Assembly (NCBI GenBank): GCA_029007865.1
Contig: JAQXIQ010000141.1
Coordinates: 1-38,731, forward strand
DNA: 38,731 nt
Source of the DNA: Bacillota bacterium
Lineage (GTDB): Bacteria > Bacillota > Clostridia > Christensenellales > QALW01
Direction of reading: 5' to 3'
Part shown: one piece after another, positions 6,974 through 13,950 of the stretch
Layout of the letters: each line of letters starts with the position of its first letter
How positions within the stretch are numbered: position 1 is the stretch's first letter
Position numbers and translations under genes: made by a program
Notes under the pieces: generated by a model
Seen by the model: the letters and a program-made list of their open reading frames with translations, nothing else
The model's database searches: none
What the model was told of the DNA's origin: nothing

Positions 6974-6983
6974 CGGTACCGGG

Positions 6984-7337
6984 TTATACGGCCTCGTTCT
7001 TGCCGGGCAGGCCGTGGGCATACAGCTTTCCGCAGGCTTCATAAAGAGTGCAGTCGGTGCTCAGCACCGCGAGCCCCAGCTCCCGGGCCAGCTCCAGGGC
7101 ATCCTGTGGAGGCTGCTTGCCGCGTACAAATACGACGCATACCACATCCAGCATTTCGCTTGTGCGTATCACATGGGCGTTGGTAAGCCCGGTAAGCAGA
7201 CACATACGCTCCTTGGGAAAGGCCAGCACATCGCTCATCAGGTCGCATCCGCAGCCGGCCATGCAGTCGGCTTCCTGCTTGTCCTCACCGCAAAGAAAAG
7301 AGGCGTTCAGAATGGCTTTGATTTCCTTTATCTTCAC
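6984..7337 (-). CDS. DRTGG-like domain protein (upstream copy)
   Basis: A 117-residue paralogue of the 110-residue protein encoded at 4659-4991. I chose the GTG at 7337 because GGAGG precedes it with a 7-nt spacer; a TTG ten codons earlier is possible but lies across the ribosome binding site. It is Cys-rich in the middle (DCMAGCGCDLMSD) and has TGLTNAHVIRTSEM and YEACGKLYAHG. It starts 13 nt after the SPOR-domain gene stop, so it is in the same operon. Its function is unknown; such domains frequently accompany [FeFe]-hydrogenase gene clusters in Clostridia. Confidence 0.75.
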   Translation of the reverse strand: MKIKEIKAILNASFLCGEDKQEADCMAGCGCDLMSDVLAFPKERMCLLTGLTNAHVIRTSEMLDVVCVVFVRGKQPPQDALELARELGLAVLSTDCTLYEACGKLYAHGLPGKNEAV

Positions 7338-7350
7338 TGTGTTTCCTCCG

Positions 7351-8175
7351 CTAAGACAGATTTTCAATCATATCGCGGTACGCGATAATCATTTCAATAT
7401 AATTATACTTTATATCGGAGAAAAAATCCAGCCCCTCTTTGCTGTTTTTTATGGAAATATTGTTTAGCTGAAGGCGGGCGTTGCGGTAAACGGTGAGCAG
7501 CCGGGGGATAAGCTCCTCGTCGGGGGAGTATGGCAGTGACTCCAGGCCTGCTATAATCTCCTCAACTGCGGTAAGCCTGTAGGTGTAGTTTATACGCACC
7601 TGGGAGGCGGTTATCTCGCAGCTGTCCAGCAAAACCGATTCCTCCATAAGGTCTTTGACAAGAGCAGGGTAATAATCACAGGCCTCCAGCAGGATATCAA
7701 GCTGTTCTTTGCTGCACTGCAGCTTAAAGGAAATGCTGCCGCTGGAGAGCATATAAACGGAGGGCGAAAATTCCTTGTCCGTCTGTTTATCCGCTACGGA
7801 CTGAGCCTCGGCCTGAGTCAGGTATCCTGCCGCGATTACGCGGTATGAGTCCTGATTAAGCACATATCCCGCGCCTCCGCGCTGGGCGATTGTTTTGGCT
7901 TCGGCGGCGGCCGGCGCGGCATCGGTATGGCTGCCAAGCTGCAGAAGGTATACATCCAGCCTGGGCAGGGTTATGCGGCCGTTTGTCCGGTCGTCCGGCA
8001 TAGGCGTAACCGCAGGCGGTGCCGAGCCGAAAAGAGGCATCAGTATATTGTCGGATATAGCCCGGCCTATACCGCTTATAAGCAGTATGGCGACGGTCAG
8101 GGCCAGCGCGACGGTGATCACGGCGACCTTTCTGTTATTTTGGAAACCTTTTGCCGGAGCGAAGTGTTTTGCCAT
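7351..8175 (-). CDS. Membrane-anchored SPOR-domain protein
   Basis: A 274-residue protein with a short cytoplasmic tail, one transmembrane helix (about residues 17-40) and an extracellular part. Residues about 73-130 (DVYLLQLGSHTDAAPAAAEA, then GYVLNQDSYRVIAAGYLTQ) match the SPOR fold, which in other bacteria binds denuded peptidoglycan at septa or cortex. The remaining ~140 residues are helical with no recognised domain. AAAGGA lies 10 nt before the ATG. It is the first gene of the hydrogenase-like operon and is divergent from the DUF6062 gene. A role in cell wall or sporulation is possible but not shown. Confidence 0.75.
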   Translation of the reverse strand: MAKHFAPAKGFQNNRKVAVITVALALTVAILLISGIGRAISDNILMPLFGSAPPAVTPMPDDRTNGRITLPRLDVYLLQLGSHTDAAPAAAEAKTIAQRGGAGYVLNQDSYRVIAAGYLTQAEAQSVADKQTDKEFSPSVYMLSSGSISFKLQCSKEQLDILLEACDYYPALVKDLMEESVLLDSCEITASQVRINYTYRLTAVEEIIAGLESLPYSPDEELIPRLLTVYRNARLQLNNISIKNSKEGLDFFSDIKYNYIEMIIAYRDMIENLS

Positions 8176-8237
8176 GTATATCAGTCCTTTGCGTTTTTTG
8201 CGGTGCAGGAGCGCAGTCCATTCCGGTAAATTGTATG

Positions 8238-8266
8238 TTTCATAATGGATATTTATGTGTTATAAT
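8238..8266 (+). promoter_or_regulatory. Promoter of the DUF6062-MazG operon
   Basis: TTTCAT (8238-8243), 17-nt spacer, TATAAT (8261-8266), with extended -10 TG at 8258-8259. The start codon is at 8315. Confidence 0.65.
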
Positions 8267-8314
8267 AAAAAATAGCTGGGGAGTTTTCCTTTGCGGACTT
8301 AGCAGGAGGAGTAT

Positions 8315-9073
8315 ATGGCTTATAAAATAGAGACCATTTCGGTTTATGAAGCTTTTGAGCAGCACTGTGCCTGCCCGCTGTGCGCACTCAGAGACAAGCT
8401 TGAGGCGGATTATACCGAGTATTATCTGGGTAATGCGGCAATGCTTCCGGAAATAAGGGTAGAGGTCAACAAAAACGGCTTTTGCGGCAGACACCTTGAT
8501 ATGCTTTATGAGGCGGGCAACCGTCTTCCGCTTGCCCTGCAAATGCATACGATGCTGTCAGAGCATAACAAAAGGAGCGCAAAAGCCATGCGGGATTATG
8601 CTGCAAAGTGCGCATCGCGTTCCGGTAAGGCGGCGCAGGCGTCTCTTGACAGGCTGGAGCAGACACTCCGGGAAAATGAGCACAGCTGTCTTGTGTGCCG
8701 GAGTACCCGGGATAACATGGAGCGGTATATTCAGACCGCGGTGAGACTGTATTTTGACGAGAGCAGGTTCCGGAAGCTTTACGAAAACTGTTCAGGGTTT
8801 TGCAACGGTCACCTTGTACAGCTTTTGCGCAGCGCAGAAAAAGTGTGCTCCAGGGCCGAGAACGAGCGGTTTGTGAACAGGACACTGCTGCTGCAGCAGC
8901 AATCGCGGGAAAAACTGGCGGGGGAGCTGGAGCATTTTACAAAAATGTTTGACTACCGCAGCCGCGGACAGGAGTGGGGGGAAAGCCGTACCGCCGTTGC
9001 AAGGACGGCGCAGCTTTTCGGAGGAGACACCAGAGCCGAGCGTTCCGGCAATGGCGGCAAGGAAGACAAATAA
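8315..9073 (+). CDS. DUF6062 family protein with duplicated Cys/His motifs
   Basis: A 252-residue soluble protein of a Clostridia-typical family without known function. It holds two similar modules: CPLC (Cys20, Cys23) followed by GFCGRHL (Cys57, His60), and CLVC (Cys125, Cys128) followed by GFCNGHL (Cys163, His166). Each set of three Cys plus one His could hold zinc or an Fe-S cluster, suggesting internal duplication. The C-terminal ~45 residues are polar and probably disordered. GGAGGAG precedes the ATG. The MazG gene follows after 68 nt on the same strand. Confidence 0.8.
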   Translation: MAYKIETISVYEAFEQHCACPLCALRDKLEADYTEYYLGNAAMLPEIRVEVNKNGFCGRHLDMLYEAGNRLPLALQMHTMLSEHNKRSAKAMRDYAAKCASRSGKAAQASLDRLEQTLRENEHSCLVCRSTRDNMERYIQTAVRLYFDESRFRKLYENCSGFCNGHLVQLLRSAEKVCSRAENERFVNRTLLLQQQSREKLAGELEHFTKMFDYRSRGQEWGESRTAVARTAQLFGGDTRAERSGNGGKEDK

Positions 9074-9141
9074 AATACCGGCCAACCTTGAAGCGTGAAA
9101 AACGGGCGTATATGCCCCTTGCATAACGGAGAGAAACATAT

Positions 9142-10563
9142 ATGGACAGACTTTATATTATCGGCTGCGGCATTGCGGCGGATGACCTTACAAAGCGGGC
9201 GGAGGAAGCAATAGCGCGGTGTGACAGCGCGGTGCTGCAGACAGAGAGAATGCCTGCGCACAAGCAAATATCCGCTTTGCGGGAAGTCCTGACCTGCGAC
9301 GAGCTTTACCGGCAGGCGCAGGATTTTGACGCTCTTGCCGAGACGGTGTGCGATTTTATTTTCAGTCAGGAGGGCAGCGTGTGCTATTGCGTCATGGGCA
9401 GCGGGCTGGACGATACCTGCGCCGCTTATGCGCTTAAAACGGCGCGCTCCCGCGATATACCGGTACAGGTAATACCGGGTGTGTCCCTGGCCGACAGCGC
9501 CTGCGCCTGCTGCGGATATACAGGGGCAACGGTAAGCTTTACCGCATTTGAACTAATGGACAGACGGCCTGACCCCAAAAACGGGCTTTGCGTCACGTCT
9601 ATAGACGATGCGCTGCTGGCGGGACGGGTAAAGTGCCGCCTGACCGATATTTATGACGATGAGCAGAAGGCGTATTTCTGCATAGACGGCGTACAGTCCG
9701 AAATAATGCTGTGCGAGCTGGACAGACAGGGCAAATACAATCATACCGCCTGTCTTGTGATAGAGCCGGTTCCTTTTGAAAAGCTGGCTTCGTATAATAC
9801 CGGGGATCTGCTTGACATTATGGAGCGCTTACGCGGGTTTGACGGCTGTCCGTGGGACAGGGAGCAGACTCACCAGACCCTTGTCAGATATCTTATTGAA
9901 GAGTCCTATGAGGTTGCCGACGCCGTTGAAAAGAAAGATGATTTTGCGCTTGCGGACGAGCTGGGCGATGTGCTGCTGCAGGTGGTGTTCCATGCACAGA
10001 TCGGGACAGAGCATAGTGAGTTTGATTATCATGATGTGGTAAATGCCATTTGCAGAAAGATGATAAAGCGTCATCCGCATATATTTGCAGATGTGCATGT
10101 AAGCGGCAGTGCGGAGGTTTTAACCAACTGGGAGAGCATTAAGCGGCAGGAAAGGGGACAAAGCGATTCCGATGTGCTGCGCAGCGTACCCAGGTCTTTT
10201 CCGGCGCTGATGCGTGCCGAAAAGGTGGGGGATAAGGCAAGACATGCGGGCTTTGATTTTGCCGATGTGCAGGATGCGCTTAAAAAGCTGGAGGAGGAGA
10301 CAAAGGAATTTGCGGCAGAGCTGGACAGGAGCAGCGAAAGGCAAGAGGAGGAGTTTGGAGACCTGCTTTTTGCGGCGGTGAATGTCGCGCGCAAATGCGG
10401 GATACAGCCCGAATTAGCTCTGAACAGGGCTGCGGATAAGTTTGTGCGGCGCTTCTGCGCCGTGGAGGCTGCGGCGGAAAAAGACGGCAGACATCTGCGC
10501 GAGCTGGATATGGAGCAGTTTGACAGGTACTGGGAAACCGTCAAACTGCAGGAAAAGAAATAA
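9142..10563 (+). CDS. mazG: MazG nucleotide pyrophosphohydrolase with N-terminal tetrapyrrole-methylase-like domain
   Basis: Two-domain YabN-type protein. Residues 1 to ~215 have the shape of SAM-dependent tetrapyrrole methylases, but the usual GxGPGD start is replaced by GCGIAADDL, so methylation activity is doubtful. The MazG part begins with CPWDREQTH (residues 236-244), then EESYE (Glu253, Glu254, Glu257) and DELGD (Glu273, Asp276), the metal-binding helices of the family, and a second MazG-like repeat (about 360-460) with KLEEETKEF and EEEFGDLLF. MazG hydrolyses NTPs to NMP and pyrophosphate, clearing abnormal nucleotides. In Bacilli this gene sits beside rqcP; here rqcP is about 9 kb away. 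Confidence 0.9.
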   Translation: MDRLYIIGCGIAADDLTKRAEEAIARCDSAVLQTERMPAHKQISALREVLTCDELYRQAQDFDALAETVCDFIFSQEGSVCYCVMGSGLDDTCAAYALKTARSRDIPVQVIPGVSLADSACACCGYTGATVSFTAFELMDRRPDPKNGLCVTSIDDALLAGRVKCRLTDIYDDEQKAYFCIDGVQSEIMLCELDRQGKYNHTACLVIEPVPFEKLASYNTGDLLDIMERLRGFDGCPWDREQTHQTLVRYLIEESYEVADAVEKKDDFALADELGDVLLQVVFHAQIGTEHSEFDYHDVVNAICRKMIKRHPHIFADVHVSGSAEVLTNWESIKRQERGQSDSDVLRSVPRSFPALMRAEKVGDKARHAGFDFADVQDALKKLEEETKEFAAELDRSSERQEEEFGDLLFAAVNVARKCGIQPELALNRAADKFVRRFCAVEAAAEKDGRHLRELDMEQFDRYWETVKLQEKK

Positions 10564-10585
10564 GAGGCGGAATATAAATAATCCG

Positions 10586-10631
10586 ATGCGGGCGGCTATT
10601 GAGATGCAATGGCCGCCCGCATTATCGTTTT
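10586..10631 (+). terminator. Terminator-like hairpin after mazG
   Basis: ATGCGGGCGGC (10586-10596) pairs perfectly with GCCGCCCGCAT (10612-10622), followed by TATCGTTTT. The stem is long but the T run is interrupted. In the rest of this convergent gap (to 10710) a weak AAAGCCG/CGGCTTT stem may end the P-type ATPase transcript. Confidence 0.6.
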
Positions 10632-10710
10632 GCGTTTCCGACGGGTAATGCACCGTTCCGACATCAAAGTAAAGCCGTAAGGAGACGGTTGGCGCCTATG
10701 CGAACCGGCT

Positions 10711-13026
10711 TTATACGGGGCAATGTCCGGTCTTGCGCAAATATGCAAGCAAAAGCCTCAGCCCGTAAAACAGGCCAAGCTCCGCGGCGGCGGTTGTGAG
10801 CAGCACTGCGGCAAAGGTGAGAGAGGGGGCGACGATGCCGAACAGTTGCGGGAAAAGAAGTATGCCCAGTGTAAAGAGAATGCACATTGACGCCAGCAGT
10901 ACCGACCTGAGCAGATTTAGAGGGGAGGATACATAGCAAAGGTTTATCATAAACACAAAGCCGGTAAGCATGACGCAGCCGGAGGAGAGCATCTCGCCGC
11001 TTACCGTAAGCGCAGGTATCAGCTGTGAAAGATAAAGCAGGCATATACCCACAAACACGGTTACACCTCCGGGAATACAGCGGTACAGTATGTTGCTCAG
11101 AAAGCTGCCGGATATGCGCTCCCTGTTTGGTTCAAGAGCCAGGATAAACGACGGGATGCCTGTCCCGGTGCTGGACAGCAGGGACATCTGTATCGGCATA
11201 AAGGGGTACGGGCGTCCTATAAGCATAAAAAGGAAAGCCAGAAGGGAGGCGTATATCGTCTTTATCAGGAACAGGGCGGCGGAGCGCTGCAGGTTGTTTA
11301 TGCTTCGTCTGCCCTCCGCCACTACGGCGGGCAGTGCGGCGAAATTGTTGTCAAGCAGGACAAGCTGGGCTATTCCGCGTGCCGCATCGGTGCCGTTGCC
11401 CATAGCCACCGAGCAGTCCGAGGCCTTGAGCGCGGGAACGTCGTTGACACCGTCCCCTATAAAGGCTACGGTGTGACCCTCTTTTTTGAGGCACTCTACA
11501 AGCAGCTGCTTCTGCAGCGGTGACACGCGGGCGAACAGCTTGAAGTGCTTTACTGCGTTTTCCAGCTTTTCCGGAGGGCAGGAGGAGACATCCAGCGCTT
11601 CGCCGGGGATTCCGCAGTCGGAGGCTATGCGCTCTACGGTGGCTTTGCCGTCTCCGCTGAACACATATACGTCCACGCCCTGCTCTTTGAAGTATTCCAA
11701 TGTCCCGGCGGCCTCCGGGCGCACGACATCCCGCAAAGTGATTATTGCGTAAGGGGTCAGCGGCGGCAGACCTTCCTCGGGAAAGGGAGCATCGCCGCGC
11801 GCAAGTAAGAGGACACGCTTAGACTGAGAGAGGGATAATATTTGGACATTCAGCTCGTCGCTCATATCGGGCAGCACGTATTCCGGTGCGCCCCATACCA
11901 GGGTAGTATCGCCGAAACGCGCTCCTGACCACTTGTTTTTGGAATTGAAGCTGCGTATCTGTTCCGCATTTGCCGTTGCCGTCCCGAAATGAGCGCTCAT
12001 GGCCCTGTATGTAGCATTATTGTCTGGCAGCGCGCCTATAAGCCGGGCACAGTCGCGTCTTATCCCGTCGGGAGAGCTTGCAAGCGGAATAACATCCTCC
12101 ACGGTCATCCTGCCCTCGGTAAGGGTGCCGGTTTTATCCAGGCATAAAACGTCCACGCGGGCCAGGTTTTCAATACAGTGCAGCTCCTGTACCAGTACCT
12201 TTTTGCGGGTAAGACGCAGCATGCTTACGGCAAGGACGGTACTTGTCAGCAACACCAGTCCGTCCGGTATCATCCCCAGCACTGCGGCGGCGGTTGCCGT
12301 AACGGTGCCTGCGATGTCGCCGGACTGCACGGAATACTGTATAAAAAATGTTACGGCGCCCACGGGAATAACGCATATGGAAAGAATAAATATTATGCGC
12401 CGCAGTGTGTTCATTATCTGTGAATCGGGCCGTATATGCTTTTTGCCTTCGCGGGCAAGGCTGGCGGTATAGCAGTTTTCTCCCACCGCGGTGACCCGAA
12501 CCTTTGCACTGCCGCCCAGAACAAAGGACCCGGCATACAGACAGTCGCCTTTTTGCTTTTTTATGCCGTCGGATTCTCCGGTCACGCAGGACTCGTCTGC
12601 CTCCAGCTCGCCCTGCAGCACGGTGCAGTCGGCGGGCACCTGATGCCCGTGGGAAAGTATAAGTAGATCGCCCTTTGCCACATCAAAAACGGATATGTCG
12701 TGCTGCACGCCGTCCCGCACGGCAGTTACCTTTACGGCGTTTATGACGGACAGCTTATCCACCGCACGCTTGGAACGGAGCTCCTGTACAATGCCTATAA
12801 GCAGATTGGCAAGCACTATCAGTATAAACAGGGTATTCTTATAGGAGCCCACCGCGATCAGGGCGGCTGCAAGCAGAATATTGACAAGGTTAAAAAGCGT
12901 GCAGATGTGACGCAGCAGGATCTGACCGACAGACAGAGAGGTACTCTTCTGCTTGTGGTTTTTTTCGGCTTTGGCGGCCTGCTCCGAGGTCAGACCGTTT
13001 TGAATAAACAAATCATCCTGATCCAT
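10711..13026 (-). CDS. Cation-translocating P-type ATPase
   Basis: A 771-residue P-type pump. TGES (149-152) is the dephosphorylation loop, IPDG (253-256) the unwound M4 cation-site motif, DKTGT (Asp297 phosphorylated) the P-domain start and GDGVND (524-529) the hinge. Hydrophobic helices flank these in the P2-like order (M1-M2 near 38-82, M3-M4 near 208-272, about six at the C-terminus). There is no N-terminal heavy-metal domain or CPx motif, so it is not a Cu/Zn/Cd exporter. The IPDG variant and overall shape resemble CtpE-like calcium or related cation pumps, but ion choice is inference. AAGGA precedes the ATG. It lies 21 nt after the DUF2461 gene and is probably co-transcribed. Confidence 0.9.
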   Translation of the reverse strand: MDQDDLFIQNGLTSEQAAKAEKNHKQKSTSLSVGQILLRHICTLFNLVNILLAAALIAVGSYKNTLFILIVLANLLIGIVQELRSKRAVDKLSVINAVKVTAVRDGVQHDISVFDVAKGDLLILSHGHQVPADCTVLQGELEADESCVTGESDGIKKQKGDCLYAGSFVLGGSAKVRVTAVGENCYTASLAREGKKHIRPDSQIMNTLRRIIFILSICVIPVGAVTFFIQYSVQSGDIAGTVTATAAAVLGMIPDGLVLLTSTVLAVSMLRLTRKKVLVQELHCIENLARVDVLCLDKTGTLTEGRMTVEDVIPLASSPDGIRRDCARLIGALPDNNATYRAMSAHFGTATANAEQIRSFNSKNKWSGARFGDTTLVWGAPEYVLPDMSDELNVQILSLSQSKRVLLLARGDAPFPEEGLPPLTPYAIITLRDVVRPEAAGTLEYFKEQGVDVYVFSGDGKATVERIASDCGIPGEALDVSSCPPEKLENAVKHFKLFARVSPLQKQLLVECLKKEGHTVAFIGDGVNDVPALKASDCSVAMGNGTDAARGIAQLVLLDNNFAALPAVVAEGRRSINNLQRSAALFLIKTIYASLLAFLFMLIGRPYPFMPIQMSLLSSTGTGIPSFILALEPNRERISGSFLSNILYRCIPGGVTVFVGICLLYLSQLIPALTVSGEMLSSGCVMLTGFVFMINLCYVSSPLNLLRSVLLASMCILFTLGILLFPQLFGIVAPSLTFAAVLLTTAAAELGLFYGLRLLLAYLRKTGHCPV

Positions 13027-13047
13027 TTGAATTCCTTTTTCTGCGGT

Positions 13048-13716
13048 TTATGTCCGCAATTCGGCCTCCATAAACAGTTTATATCCTGCCTCCAGGGTGA
13101 TAAAGTCGGTTTCGACATTCTTTTCAAGCTCAGGGGATTCCAGAGAGGAAACATCCAGGCTTCGTATAAAACAGACGGTTTTGCGGTTTATAAAGTCCTG
13201 CTGAACGGCGGACAGGTCGGGACGGCGGGAGCGCTTATAGCTCTCTCCGGTGAGAACAAGCTCCGGATGTGCCTGTGCCATGGCTGCCGTTTCCAGAAAC
13301 AGCGGGTGATTTATGGCTACCAGGCTGCGCAGGCTCTCCATGGCCTCCTTTGAGGCGCAGTAATAGCCCATACCCCAGCGCACCTGACGCGGAGATATCT
13401 CAAAGAAAAAACCGGGCAGACCGTTATAGAGCTTTTTTTGGCGCATAAAGCAGCACCATGCCGTGTCGCGGTACAGAGATTTATCGGCGGAAAAACGGGT
13501 ATCACGGTATATGCGGGAGAGGCATTTGCCTATTTTGGGCGTGCAGTCGATCAACGGGTCTATGCTTTTGACCGTCGGAGTGAGATATTCCGTAAGCCGT
13601 GCCATGGGTTCATATATGAGGCGGCGGTAATCCTCCCTGTGAGCGGCAAACCATTCGCGGCTGTTATTTAACCTGTTGATATATAAAAAATCAAGAGCTT
13701 CGTCCGTAAAAAGCAT
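13048..13716 (-). CDS. DUF2461 (TIGR02453-type) family protein
   Basis: A 222-residue cytoplasmic protein. The start MLFTDEALDFL places LNNSREWFAAHREDY at residues 15-30, as in the family. Further family features are IGKCLSRIYRDTRFSADKSLY, here shared between residues about 60 and 85, and FFEISPRQVRWGMGYY. An in-frame codon 21 residues upstream would give a longer protein, but GAGGG just before 13716 and family alignment favour the shorter form. Biochemical function is unknown. It heads a minus-strand pair with the P-type ATPase gene and is driven by the divergent promoter at 13788-13816. Confidence 0.85.
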   Translation of the reverse strand: MLFTDEALDFLYINRLNNSREWFAAHREDYRRLIYEPMARLTEYLTPTVKSIDPLIDCTPKIGKCLSRIYRDTRFSADKSLYRDTAWCCFMRQKKLYNGLPGFFFEISPRQVRWGMGYYCASKEAMESLRSLVAINHPLFLETAAMAQAHPELVLTGESYKRSRRPDLSAVQQDFINRKTVCFIRSLDVSSLESPELEKNVETDFITLEAGYKLFMEAELRT

Positions 13717-13787
13717 ATTTCCCTCTGAAACAAATATAATATGCCGCACACAATCAATACTGACGGTTTTGAGCGACAAACAGCATT

Positions 13788-13816
13788 ATAATAGCAATGT
13801 TTGTTGTAAAATGCAA
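13788..13816 (-). promoter_or_regulatory. Divergent promoter of the DUF2461/P-type ATPase operon
   Basis: On the minus strand TTGCAT (13816-13811), 17-nt spacer, TATTAT (13793-13788) with extended -10 TG; an overlapping TATAAT gives a 20-nt spacer. The -35 lies in an 11-bp GGTTGCATTTT element that recurs at the opposing promoter. Confidence 0.6.
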
Positions 13817-13895
13817 CCGAAACTTCAGCAAGAGAAATAATAAAGCATTTATAAAAAATAAACAATAAAAATCTCTTGTTTTTTTCGGTTTTGGG

Positions 13896-13923
13896 TTGCA
13901 TTTTCAAAAAGGTATGCTACAAT
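13896..13923 (+). promoter_or_regulatory. Promoter of the GH99-like gene
   Basis: TTGCAT (13896-13901), 16-nt spacer, TACAAT (13918-13923), with TGC preceding the -10. The -35 lies in GGTTGCATTTT (13894-13904), the inverted match of 13808-13818 at the divergent promoter. The A+T-rich stretch between them shows no other gene. Confidence 0.65.
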
Positions 13924-13950
13924 ATCAAAAAACGAAAGGGAATCGGTTAA

